From the NCBI GenBank assembly GCA_900543715.1, contig UQSX01000002.1, positions 40,427-104,426 on the forward strand: a stretch of DNA of 64,000 nucleotides, read 5' to 3'. Positions 35,111 to 43,010 of this stretch are shown here, piece by piece. How positions within the stretch are numbered: position 1 is the first letter of the stretch; each line of letters starts with the position of its first letter. The notes under the pieces were generated by a model, which was given only the letters and a program-made list of their open reading frames with translations, did not search any database and had not been told where the DNA came from. This DNA comes from an uncultured Blautia sp. GTDB taxonomy: Bacteria; Bacillota; Clostridia; Lachnospirales; Lachnospiraceae. The translations under genes were made by a program, and so were the position numbers.

Positions 35111-35866
35111 ATGTTAAAAGTTGAAAATTTGAGAAAAACCTATAAGACAGGGAACAATTCCTACCTGGTATTGAAAGATTTGTCTTTTCAGGTGAAGAAA
35201 GGAGAATTTGTGGCGGTTATGGGGCCCAGCGGTTCGGGAAAGACGACTCTTTTAAATTGTATTTCCTGTTTTATCCCTCATGACCAGGGAAAAATCCTGT
35301 TAAATGGGAAGGATCTGTCAGGCCTTGGACAGAAAGAGCTTGCAAAAGTCCGGAATCAGCACCTGGGTTTTGTATTCCAGGATTTTATGCTCCTGGACGG
35401 ACTGACGGTTTTTGAAAATATTTGTCTTCCTCAGGTCATAGCAGGAAAGCCGGTGGGAAAGATGGAAGAGAAAGCCCGGAAGTTCTGCAAGGCCTTTGGA
35501 ATCGAGAAGATACAGGAAAAATATCCCGCAGAGATTTCAGGAGGAGAGAAACAGCGTACAGCAGTGGCCAGAGCTATGATGAATTCTCCTTATATTTTGC
35601 TGGCGGACGAGCCTACAGGAAACCTGGACAGCAGATCCTGCAAAGCAGTCATCGATGCTTTTCTTCAGGCAAAAGAACAGCTTGAGGCTACTGTTTTCAT
35701 GGTGACTCATGACAGCTATGCAGCTTCTTTCTGTGACCGTGTCATCGTGCTCCGGGACGGTGCCGTACATACAGAACTGACCCGCCGGGGTTCCAGAAGA
35801 GAATTTATGGATGAACTGCTGGATGTACTCCGGGAACTGGGAGGTGACAGGGATGACCAGGAATAA
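35111..35866 (+). CDS. ABC transporter ATP-binding protein (BceA-like)
   Basis: 251 residues: Walker A GPSGSGKTT, Q-loop FVFQDFML, signature ISGGEKQRTAV, Walker [11 protein letters not shown]-loop VTHD. GGGGAGGT lies 5-10 nt upstream. The last 14 bases overlap the permease gene. Together they form a BceAB-type module, here next to an AgrC/AgrA-like pair rather than a BceRS pair. Confidence 0.92.
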   Translation: MLKVENLRKTYKTGNNSYLVLKDLSFQVKKGEFVAVMGPSGSGKTTLLNCISCFIPHDQGKILLNGKDLSGLGQKELAKVRNQHLGFVFQDFMLLDGLTVFENICLPQVIAGKPVGKMEEKARKFCKAFGIEKIQEKYPAEISGGEKQRTAVARAMMNSPYILLADEPTGNLDSRSCKAVIDAFLQAKEQLEATVFMVTHDSYAASFCDRVIVLRDGAVHTELTRRGSRREFMDELLDVLRELGGDRDDQE

Positions 35867-37970
35867 GATTTTTGCCAAACTCCGGAGAAAGAATAAAGGG
35901 CAGTATGGGATCCTTGCCTTTTGCATCTTCCTCTCTGTGCTGCTGCTTACAGCCTTTGCCCTGATGTATTTCGGACCTACGGTACAGGAATTTCTCCCTG
36001 AGGGCGGAGATACACGAAAACTGGCCATTCTGCTTTTAGGAGCTACGGCGGTAGGATGTGCTATTTTCACCCTCTATGCTTCCATACTCTTTTTTCGGTA
36101 TAAAAGCAGAGAATACGGTATTTTTCTGGCTCTGGGAGAGCAGAAGAAGACCCTGGGGACTATGCTCTTTAAAGAACTGGCTCTGCTTACAGGGGCGGCT
36201 GCAGCCCTGGGATTACTGGGAGCCATACCTCTGTCCTGGCTGATCTGGAAGCTTTTTGAATCCTTTCTGGTTTCTACAGAGGAAATGGAATATCACTTTG
36301 GAATAGGCGGACTTCTGGTGGGGCTGGTCTTTGCCATTATACTGGCTATTCTTTTAGGAGCTGCCGGAAGGAAATTCGTAAAAAAGACCAATGTTATGGA
36401 TATCCTGCGGACCCAGCACCAGCCGGAAATGGTGAAGAAGATTCCTGCCTGGACATTTGTGGCCGGCATGGGGATGGTACTGGGAGGGCTTCTTCTGGCT
36501 ATGGGGCTGCCCAGGATCTTTGTCCATGTCTTTCATGTAGGCCCCCCTTCTGTTCTGAACCTTTTTTATTTTCTGGCAGTGGCAGGCATCTATCTGGTGC
36601 TGCTCAGTATAGTAGGGCAGAACCGGAAAGGAAAAAATAGAAAGAAGTATTACAAAAATCTGGTGTCTGTAAGCCTTATGCGGTTTTCCGCCAAATCTAC
36701 CACACGGAATATGTGCGTGGTCGTCCTTCTGCTGTTTGCAGGAATTTTTGCTGTCTATTATGGGCTCCTGTATTCCGACAGTGCCGGATATATTGATAAC
36801 GGGACTACCAGAGACTTTGTTCTCCACTATCCGGTTCAGGAGAAACAGGTGACGAAAGAGGAGATCCGGAAGCTGGCAGGAGAGTATTCTGTGGAAATCC
36901 AGGATTACACAGAGGGGGAAGGAGCCAATCTGGTGATCACTTATAAAATGACAGATTATACAGAGGACAATGAATATGTGACGGTTACCAGAGAAAAAGG
37001 AAAAACGGCTCTTTTTTTCTCCGGAAAAACCTATCAGCAGCTTACGGGAGAAGACCCTGGGGTGGCTCCCGGAACCTATAAGACCATAACGGAGGCAGGG
37101 CATCAGGATAATATCTGGGATTTTACAGACGGTCTGTCAGAAGTTTCCAATCCGGACACAGGGACAGAGACTGGACTGACTTTTGGAGGAACACTGGAAT
37201 ATAACAGTCTGTCAGATATGTCTGAGCCTTTTGCTTATGTGCTCAATGATAAAGATTATGAGACTCTGACAGAAGGTATCGGACAGGAGTGGATGGAGCA
37301 TCTGGTCTTTTTTGACGCTACCGACCCGGAAGCCTCTTATCCTTTTACCAGAGCTTTGTATGAGGAATATGTAAGCCGGGCTACAGACCTTTCTGCTCAT
37401 ATGGGAAATTATGACCGGTGGGAAGAGCTCCAGGCCAAAGCCAATGGGGAAGAATATATGTATGGGGATAAGGTTGAGATGGACCCGGAGGATACCCAGC
37501 TTCTTGGAAACTGGAGATACGGGCCGCAGTTTCAGATTCTGAACAGCCAGGAATGGATGCAGTTTGTTGGGGTCTATGTGATGCTCTGCCTGTACATTTT
37601 CATCATCACCCTTTCCACAGTGGCTATTATGACTTATGTAAGAGGTGTCTCTGTGGCTGCGGACAACCGGGAAGTTTTTGTAAGCCTGGAGCGGCTGGGA
37701 GCAGACCGTGAGTATCGGAAGAAAGTTTTAAAAGCTCAGCTAAGGAAAATTTTTATTTACCCGACAGTTCTGGGCTGTGGGGTAGGATTGCTTTTCAGCA
37801 TAGGAATGAACTATATGAATGACGGAAGACTAACCGCTGCTGAGCTTCGGAGTCTGATGATAGTCCTGGGAATCAGTCTTCTTATCTTTCTGTTTCTGTG
37901 GGCCGTTTACCAGGCAGCCAGGAGAAAGGGAGAAAAAATCCTGGGAATCTTCAGGGAAAAGCAGAGATAG
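35853..37970 (+). CDS. BceB-like FtsX permease
   Basis: 705 residues with about 10 helices and a ~230-residue extracellular domain (residues ~310-565, from TRDFVLHYP to QFQILNSQEW), the classic BceB layout used for bacitracin- and lantibiotic-type resistance. Start chosen at the ATG 7 nt after GGAGGT; a longer reading has no ribosome site. The substrate is probably a lipid II-binding or signal peptide (inference). Confidence 0.88.
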   Translation: MTRNKIFAKLRRKNKGQYGILAFCIFLSVLLLTAFALMYFGPTVQEFLPEGGDTRKLAILLLGATAVGCAIFTLYASILFFRYKSREYGIFLALGEQKKTLGTMLFKELALLTGAAAALGLLGAIPLSWLIWKLFESFLVSTEEMEYHFGIGGLLVGLVFAIILAILLGAAGRKFVKKTNVMDILRTQHQPEMVKKIPAWTFVAGMGMVLGGLLLAMGLPRIFVHVFHVGPPSVLNLFYFLAVAGIYLVLLSIVGQNRKGKNRKKYYKNLVSVSLMRFSAKSTTRNMCVVVLLLFAGIFAVYYGLLYSDSAGYIDNGTTRDFVLHYPVQEKQVTKEEIRKLAGEYSVEIQDYTEGEGANLVITYKMTDYTEDNEYVTVTREKGKTALFFSGKTYQQLTGEDPGVAPGTYKTITEAGHQDNIWDFTDGLSEVSNPDTGTETGLTFGGTLEYNSLSDMSEPFAYVLNDKDYETLTEGIGQEWMEHLVFFDATDPEASYPFTRALYEEYVSRATDLSAHMGNYDRWEELQAKANGEEYMYGDKVEMDPEDTQLLGNWRYGPQFQILNSQEWMQFVGVYVMLCLYIFIITLSTVAIMTYVRGVSVAADNREVFVSLERLGADREYRKKVLKAQLRKIFIYPTVLGCGVGLLFSIGMNYMNDGRLTAAELRSLMIVLGISLLIFLFLWAVYQAARRKGEKILGIFREKQR

Positions 37971-38042
37971 GTTGTGGAAAAAATAGAAAAGTAAGAATAT
38001 TTGCTTGGATAGGTATTTTTGAAAAATATTCATATCTTTTTA

Positions 38043-38071
38043 TATACAAAAAATGTATTTTTCAGTATAAT
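38043..38071 (+). promoter_or_regulatory. Promoter of the CPBP protease gene
   Basis: TATACA, 17 bp, TATAAT (38066-38071). A small dyad ATACAAAAAATGTAT overlaps the spacer. Confidence 0.55.
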
Positions 38072-38130
38072 CTTTGTGGTGAAAATATAAGGCTTAACAA
38101 AGAATAATCTGAAAAAGAGAGGAAAAAGAG

Positions 38131-39159
38131 ATGAGATTTTCAGAAACAGAAAAGAGACAACTGATCATTTTTGCAGCACTGGCCTATGGGATCACTTATG
38201 TCCTGGGACTGCTGATGTGGTATGGAAACAGCACAGGAGCAGATCTGAGTGTATTTCCCAACGCCCAGATGATTTATCCGGCGGCGGGAGTTATGATGGC
38301 TTATCTGCTTACCAGGAAAGGAGACCAGAAGGTGCCCAGGATTTTTTATGTGACCTTCCTTGTGATTACAGTCCTGATGATCCTGTGTGCCCTGGGTTCT
38401 GTATTTCTGCCTCAGAGTATACAGGCAGGACAGATGGAAATGTCAGTATGGATGGTGCTTGTACAGGTGGTATTGATCCTGGGAAGCATTGTATTTTGGA
38501 TCACCCTTCTGGTCTCGGGAAAAGAGAGGCGGGAAGCCTGCGGCCTGCGGTGGAGGAACTGGAAAAAGTCGGTTTTGTGTATGCTTTTGTTCTTTGTGCT
38601 TTACAGCCTCCGTATGGGGATTTCCAGTGCTCTGGGAGGACAGATGGGAGAATTTATCCAGCTGTGGGCTTTGCCTTCTACCTGGCTCTATCTGGTTACA
38701 TTGATCCTGAATTTCTTCCTGGTAGTAGTGGCCTTCTTCGGAGAGGAATACGGATGGCGGTATTATCTCCAGCCTCTCCTGCAGAAAAGATTCGGACTGA
38801 GAAAGGGCGTACTGCTTTTAGGGGTGATATGGGGACTGTGGCACCTGCCTCTGGATTTCTTCTATTACACCACGCCGGATATGGGCGTGATCTATGTGGC
38901 GTCCCAGATCGTTACCTGCGTCTTTATAGGAATCTTTCTGGCTTATGTCTATATGAAGACCAGGAATATCTGGGTAGCTGTGGCTGTCCACTATATGAAT
39001 AATAATCTGATCCCTATGTTTGTTGGCAATTATTCTGCAGATGTACTCCAGGGACAGACTATTGCCTGGGGGGACGTACTGGCTTCTCTGATACTGAACC
39101 TGGTAATCTTTGGATGGTTTATCTTCCTGAAACCATTTCGGGAGAAAAAAGAAGCCTGA
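38131..39159 (+). CDS. CPBP family intramembrane metalloprotease
   Basis: 342 residues, about 8 helices. The three CPBP motifs are visible: FFGEEYGWRYYLQPLL (EExxxR), WGLWHLPLDF (His in FxxxH style) and AVHYMNNN. The family includes CAAX-type proteases and bacteriocin immunity proteins; next to a BceAB-like transporter and peptide-sensing pair, a role in peptide processing or immunity is plausible but unproven. Confidence 0.88.
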   Translation: MRFSETEKRQLIIFAALAYGITYVLGLLMWYGNSTGADLSVFPNAQMIYPAAGVMMAYLLTRKGDQKVPRIFYVTFLVITVLMILCALGSVFLPQSIQAGQMEMSVWMVLVQVVLILGSIVFWITLLVSGKERREACGLRWRNWKKSVLCMLLFFVLYSLRMGISSALGGQMGEFIQLWALPSTWLYLVTLILNFFLVVVAFFGEEYGWRYYLQPLLQKRFGLRKGVLLLGVIWGLWHLPLDFFYYTTPDMGVIYVASQIVTCVFIGIFLAYVYMKTRNIWVAVAVHYMNNNLIPMFVGNYSADVLQGQTIAWGDVLASLILNLVIFGWFIFLKPFREKKEA

Positions 39160-39189
39160 GAAGATATCCTGGCCATAGATAACACAGAA

Positions 39190-39362
39190 AAAAGGACTCT
39201 TTTTGGAACTGTCGCATTAATCAAAATCGAGAATATTTATACATTTTATTGCTCAGTCTGCGTCGCTTTGAGCCTAGGGTCTCAAAGCTATACTCGACAA
39301 ATTCGCATAAAATGTATAAATATTCCTGACATTTAACGCGACAGCTCCAGAAGAGTCCTTTT
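39190..39362. terminator. Composite terminator with an inserted inverted-repeat element
   Basis: AAAAGGACTCTT (39190-39201) and AAGAGTCCTTTT (39351-39362) are complementary and would form a terminator for both the CPBP gene and the convergent NSS gene. The 143-bp element (copy A) occupies the loop. The right arm CCAGAAGAGTCCTTTT is identical to that of the terminator at 47431-47493. Confidence 0.75.
39205..39347 (-). mobile_element. Nested inverted-repeat element, copy A (143 bp)
   Basis: Terminal repeats GGAACTGTCGCATTAA and TTAACGCGACAGCTCC, inner perfect 19-bp arms (39231-39249 with 39307-39325), and a central GCTTTGAG/CTCAAAGC. No coding capacity. Roughly 90% identical to copy B in opposite orientation (judged by eye). 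Confidence 0.85.
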
Positions 39363-39392
39363 GGGCTTTCTGAAGCTGTGGGCCAGGGGGCG

Positions 39393-40748
39393 TTATACAA
39401 CGATCCAGCCCATTGTTTCAGAAATCGCAAAGATCAGGATCAGGGCCAGGAAAATGGGAGCGATCCATTTCAGCATGATCCGGTAGAACTTTTTAATCTT
39501 GAAGGGACCGTTAAGTTCCACTTCATCCTCAATAACCTTGGGTCCGATAAAATGCCCCACGCAGATACAGGTGAGAATAGCCACAATAGGCATGAGCACA
39601 CTGTTGCTGATGAAGTCAAAGAAATCCAGCAGTCCCAGTCCCAGAAGCTGGATAAAGCTCAGAGGTCCGAAGCCCAGAGAGACGATGGTTCCCAGTATCA
39701 GGACATAGATGGTGATCAATATCGTGGATTTTTTTCTGCCCCATCCGGTTTTATCCCGCAGAATGGAAACCGCAGTCTCCATCAGGGAGATAGAAGAAGT
39801 CAGGGCTGCGAAAAGCACCAGCAGGAAGAACACTGCTCCGATCACTCCCCCAAGGGCCATATCGTTGAAGACCTTCGGCAGAGTAATAAACATCAGGGAA
39901 GGTCCTTTGCTGAGGGCAGCTTCATCTCCTCCTGAGAAAACAAAGACCGAAGGCACGATCATCAGACCTGCCAGGAAGGCAACTACAGTGTCAAAGATTT
40001 CAATCTGCCGCACAGAAGCTTCCAGACTGCTTTCTTTTTTCATATAAGAGCCGTAAGTGATCATAATTCCCATAGCCAGAGACATAGAATAGAATAGCTG
40101 CCCCATGGCCGCCAGTACAGTGGTGGCGGAAAATTTGGAAAAGTCGGGGAAGAAGTAATATTTTACACCTTCCATAGCGCCAGGCCGTGTAACACAGTAA
40201 ATGCTGATGCCTACGATCATGACGATCAGCAGGGGCATCATAAAGCGGCTGGCTTTCTCAATTCCTTTTTCAACACCCATGATCACTACAATGGCGGTGA
40301 GAAGAACATAAATGCAGAACCATACCACCGGGGAAACCGTCTGGCTGGTAAAAGCGGTAAAGTATTCGTCCCCGGAGGCAAGTCCGCCGTCTCCGGTAAG
40401 GAAGGTGACAAAGTATTTGATCACCCAGCCTCCGATAACGCAGTAATAAGGGGTGATGATAAAAGGTACGGCGCAGGCCAGATAGCCTACGAAACCGAAA
40501 CGCTTATCCAGTGACTGGAAAGCGCCGATGGCGCTGAGTCTGGTCTTTCTGCCGATGGCGATTTCTGTGACCATCAGTGTAAATCCGAAGGTCACTGCCA
40601 GGATCAGGTAGACCAGCAGAAAAATACCCCCTCCGTATTTTGCAGCCAGGTAAGGGAAACGCCAGATGTTTCCAAGGCCTACAGCCGAACCTGCAGCAGC
40701 CAGAACAAAGCCCATCTTGTTTGTAAAAGATCCTCTTTTTTGTTCCAT
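39393..40748 (-). CDS. Neurotransmitter:sodium symporter (NSS) family transporter
   Basis: 451 residues, 11-12 helices. GFVLAAAGSAVGLGNIWRFPYLAAKYGGG is the Na+/substrate site of LeuT-like proteins; the unwound helix 6 region reads GQLFYSMSLAMGIMITYGSYM. Bacterial members move amino acids such as Trp, Tyr or Leu with Na+. Start chosen at the ATG after AAAGGAG; 23 upstream codons lack a site. Divergent from infC. Confidence 0.92.
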   Translation of the reverse strand: MEQKRGSFTNKMGFVLAAAGSAVGLGNIWRFPYLAAKYGGGIFLLVYLILAVTFGFTLMVTEIAIGRKTRLSAIGAFQSLDKRFGFVGYLACAVPFIITPYYCVIGGWVIKYFVTFLTGDGGLASGDEYFTAFTSQTVSPVVWFCIYVLLTAIVVIMGVEKGIEKASRFMMPLLIVMIVGISIYCVTRPGAMEGVKYYFFPDFSKFSATTVLAAMGQLFYSMSLAMGIMITYGSYMKKESSLEASVRQIEIFDTVVAFLAGLMIVPSVFVFSGGDEAALSKGPSLMFITLPKVFNDMALGGVIGAVFFLLVLFAALTSSISLMETAVSILRDKTGWGRKKSTILITIYVLILGTIVSLGFGPLSFIQLLGLGLLDFFDFISNSVLMPIVAILTCICVGHFIGPKVIEDEVELNGPFKIKKFYRIMLKWIAPIFLALILIFAISETMGWIVV

Positions 40749-40839
40749 ATTTTTCTCCTTTGTATTGTGTGTAAGGTATGTAGGCATAATTATGCCATTT
40801 CTTATAAGAAAAAACAAGGGATTTTTTATACAAAAAAGC

Positions 40840-40868
40840 TTGACTTTGTGTTTTAGCTATGCTATATT
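40840..40868 (+). promoter_or_regulatory. Promoter of infC-rpmI-rplT
   Basis: TTGACT (40840-40845), 17 bp, TATATT (40863-40868), about 270 bp before infC. Confidence 0.75.
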
Positions 40869-40874
40869 ACAAAA

Positions 40875-41020
40875 GTCTGAAGAAGAAAAAGAAAGCAGAG
40901 TATCCACTCTCACCTTAGCACAAATGGGTGACTAACGGTTTATAGAATGCAGTGAAGCGCACAGCGTTTTCATATGGAGATATCAGGTGGATAGTGTCTT
41001 TTGCTATCCGCTTTTCTTTT
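40875..41020 (+). promoter_or_regulatory. L20-type ribosomal protein leader with attenuator
   Basis: The leader has the conserved CACTCTCACCTTAGCACAAA and GGGTGACTAACGG blocks that I associate with Firmicute L20 leaders, and ends in a terminator: GTGGATAG (40987) pairs with CTATCCGC (41004), then CTTTTCTTTT. L20 is known to bind such leaders and cause early termination; a further ~115 nt separates it from infC. Confidence 0.8.
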
Positions 41021-41137
41021 GCTCTGTAGATTCTTATTCATGACCATGAAAGCCGGAAGGCTTACGTGTTCTTTTCTTAAAGGAAATGGCCAAGGGGGCC
41101 CAAGAGTGTTTTATCAATATTATGGAGGTGCACGACT

Positions 41138-41644
41138 ATTAGCGATTTAATGATCAACGAACAAATCAGAGACAAAGAAGTACGTCTTATTGGAGCGGAT
41201 GGACAGCAGCTGGGAATCATGTCCGCAAGAGAAGCCCAGAAACATGCAGCGGAAGCCGGACTGGATCTGGTAAAGATTGCTCCCACAGCGAAGCCGCCGG
41301 TTTGTAAAATTATTGACTATGGTAAGTATAAGTACGAATTAGCCAGAAAAGAGAAGGAAGCTAAGAAGAAACAGAAAACCATAGAAATCAAAGAAGTGCG
41401 TTTATCCCCTAATATTGAGGAAAACGATTTAAAGACCAAGGTCAACAACGCCAGAAAATTCCTGCAGAAAGGAAACAAAGTGAAGGTGACTCTGCGTTTC
41501 CGGGGAAGGGAAATGGCACATATGCAGAGCAGCAAGCACATCTTAGATGAGTTTGCGCAGATTCTGTCCGACATTGCGGTGATCGAAAAGGCGCCTAAGG
41601 TGGAAGGCAGAAGCATGACTATGTTTTTGACAGAAAAACGTTAA
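41138..41644 (+). CDS. infC: Translation initiation factor IF-3, ATT start
   Basis: 168 residues from the proposed ATT start. GGAGGT lies exactly 8 nt before ATT, whereas the first ATG, four codons on, is 20 nt away. IF-3 discriminates against non-AUG starts, so ATT gives feedback control, as in E. coli and Bacillus. Sequence blocks INEQIRDKEVRLIGADG and KVKVTLRFRGREMAH are IF-3 hallmarks. First gene of infC-rpmI-rplT. Confidence 0.95.
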   Translation: MSDLMINEQIRDKEVRLIGADGQQLGIMSAREAQKHAAEAGLDLVKIAPTAKPPVCKIIDYGKYKYELARKEKEAKKKQKTIEIKEVRLSPNIEENDLKTKVNNARKFLQKGNKVKVTLRFRGREMAHMQSSKHILDEFAQILSDIAVIEKAPKVEGRSMTMFLTEKR

Positions 41645-41674
41645 TAAGAAAAAGAGTTTAAGGAGGACATAAAC

Positions 41675-41872
41675 ATGCCAAAAATGAAAACTACCAAAGC
41701 TGCTGCAAAGCGCTTCAAAACAACAGGAACAGGTAAATTAAAAAGAAATAAAGCTTACAAGAGCCATATCTTAACAAAGAAATCTCAGAAGAGAAAAAGA
41801 AATCTCAGAAAAGCAGCTATCACAGATGCAACAAATGTAAAGAGCATGAAGAAAATCCTGCCTTACATGTAA
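41675..41872 (+). CDS. rpmI: 50S ribosomal protein L35
   Basis: 65 residues, very basic; [20 protein letters not shown] is the L35 N-terminus. AAGGAGG upstream. Sits between infC and rplT as in most bacteria. Confidence 0.97.
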   Translation: MPKMKTTKAAAKRFKTTGTGKLKRNKAYKSHILTKKSQKRKRNLRKAAITDATNVKSMKKILPYM

Positions 41873-41934
41873 TCTGGACAGTCGGCAAAGTTTCATTGAA
41901 AAAAGATTATCTTTAATATAGGAGGAAATTAAGA

Positions 41935-42291
41935 ATGGCAAGAATTAAAGGCGGATTAAACGCTAAGAAGAAACATAACAGAGTATTAAAAATGGCTAAG
42001 GGCTACAGAGGAGCCCGTTCCAAACAGTATAGAGTAGCAAAACAGTCTGTAATGAGAGCTCTGGCAAGCTCCTATGCAGGAAGAAAACAGAGAAAACGTC
42101 AGTTCAGACAGCTTTGGATCGCTCGTATCAATGCTGCTGCAAGAATGAACGGTTTATCCTACAGCAAATTCATGCACGGCTTAAAGCTGGCGAACGTTGA
42201 CCTGAACAGAAAAGTTCTGGCTGACATGGCTATCAACGATGCAGAGGGATTCGCAACTCTGGCAGAACTGGCAAAGAGCAAATTAGCTTAA
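41935..42291 (+). CDS. rplT: 50S ribosomal protein L20
   Basis: 118 residues; [20 protein letters not shown] and [15 protein letters not shown] block are typical. L20 both assembles the 50S subunit and represses this operon through the leader. Followed within 15 bp by element copy B, which serves as the terminator. Confidence 0.97.
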   Translation: MARIKGGLNAKKKHNRVLKMAKGYRGARSKQYRVAKQSVMRALASSYAGRKQRKRQFRQLWIARINAAARMNGLSYSKFMHGLKLANVDLNRKVLADMAINDAEGFATLAELAKSKLA

Positions 42292-42303
42292 TAGATTTTT
42301 CAA

Positions 42304-42451
42304 GGGGTTGTCGCGTTAGTCATATTTCAGGAATATTTATACATTTTATGCGAATTTGTCGAGCATAGCTTTGAGACTATAGGCTCAAAGCGGCGCAGAC
42401 TGAGCAATAAAATGTATAAATATTCTCGATTTCGACTAATGCGACAGCCCC
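42304..42451 (+). mobile_element. Nested inverted-repeat element, copy B (148 bp), acting as terminator
   Basis: Ends GGGGTTGTCGCGTTAGTC and GACTAATGCGACAGCCCC; inner arms around GAATATTTATACATTTTAT; centre GCTTTGAG/CTCAAAG. The whole unit folds on itself and is followed by CTTTTC. It lies directly behind rplT and in front of the small toxin-antitoxin locus. Non-coding. Confidence 0.85.
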
Positions 42452-42460
42452 TTTTCATAT

Positions 42461-42489
42461 TTGACAAATTTTAGTTCCTTGACTATAAT
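42461..42489 (+). promoter_or_regulatory. Consensus promoter of the antisense RNA
   Basis: TTGACA, exactly 17 bp, TATAAT: a perfect sigma-A promoter that precedes no open reading frame but a short transcript ending in a terminator. Confidence 0.85.
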
Positions 42490-42495
42490 ATACTT

Positions 42496-42612
42496 AACAA
42501 GACAACTGGAAAAGATGGCTGCACCCCATCCGCTCCGGGAAGATATAAAAGCTTAGTTACAAAAAGTAGTCGCTATCTTGACCAGAGACAGGGCGGCTAC
42601 TTTTTATTTTTC
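42496..42612 (+). ncRNA. Putative type I antitoxin RNA
   Basis: About 115 nt from the consensus promoter to a terminator: AAAAAGTAG (42561) pairs with CTACTTTTT (42597), then ATTTTT. The 3' half is antisense to the 3' end of the small toxin mRNA from the other strand, the convergent layout of TxpA/RatA and BsrG/SR4. The same hairpin would end the toxin mRNA. Start site inferred from the promoter. Confidence 0.7.
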
Positions 42613-42680
42613 ATACTTAGGATGGCTACGATCAAATTTGCCGTGGCAATGACGATCATAAACTCTTCATATGTACTCAT
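42597..42680 (-). CDS. Putative holin-like toxin, type I system (27 aa)
   Basis: 27 codons: MSTYEEF, then one hydrophobic helix (MIVIATANLIVAIL), then the basic tail KNKK. This is the pattern of the Fst/TxpA-type small membrane toxins often labelled putative holin-like toxin. GGGGTGG stands 5 nt before ATG. A CCACC about 30 nt upstream could pair with it and hide the site. It would depolarise or damage the membrane if free of its RNA antitoxin. Confidence 0.75.
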   Translation of the reverse strand: MSTYEEFMIVIATANLIVAILSMKNKK

Positions 42681-42769
42681 AATTACCACCCCTTTCGTAA
42701 GACCTCCGAAACAGGTGGAAGCTGCCCTTCCCAGTTGCCTGGGTAAATATACGATCTTATCGTGAATAC

Positions 42770-42798
42770 AGTATAAATATCTTTTTCCGGCAAGTCAA
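42770..42798 (-). promoter_or_regulatory. Promoter of the small toxin gene
   Basis: Minus-strand TTGACT (42798-42793), 17 bp, TATACT (42775-42770). The predicted leader is about 80 nt, long for a 27-codon gene, as in known type I toxin mRNAs. Confidence 0.75.
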
Positions 42799-42924
42799 TA
42801 ACACTGTCTAGGAAGAATATCTATTCCCATCTATCCTAAATTTCATAAAAACTTAAAATCCCGTGTAAAAACCGCAGATGTCTGCATACTAATTTTGGCA
42901 GCTATTCAGTTCAGATTTTAGAAA

Positions 42925-42960
42925 GTTAATCTTGCGAAATTAACTCCAGTATGTTATGCT
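42925..42960 (+). promoter_or_regulatory. Promoter and dyad of the Rnf-like operon
   Basis: TTGCGA (42932-42937), 17 bp, TATGCT with extended TGT before it. GTTAAT (42925) and ATTAAC (42939) form an inverted repeat over the -35, a possible operator. Confidence 0.5.
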
Positions 42961-43010
42961 ATTCGGGCATGTCAATTTATTAACAAACCTTTGATGGAGG
43001 AAAACAAAAT

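Noticed and set aside
39378..39935. 185-codon plus-strand frame opposite the NSS transporter
   Set aside because: Hydrophilic, repetitive composition typical of the antisense of a membrane protein gene; no ribosome site.
42304..42451. Element copy B as part of a CRISPR or an rRNA-like structured RNA
   Set aside because: It is a single nested inverted repeat, not a spaced array, and has a matching inverted copy at 39205-39347.
42925..42944. Rex-type redox operator before rnfC
   Set aside because: Rex sites have TTGTTAA-N4-TTAACAA; here the half-sites are 10 nt apart, so the spacing is wrong.
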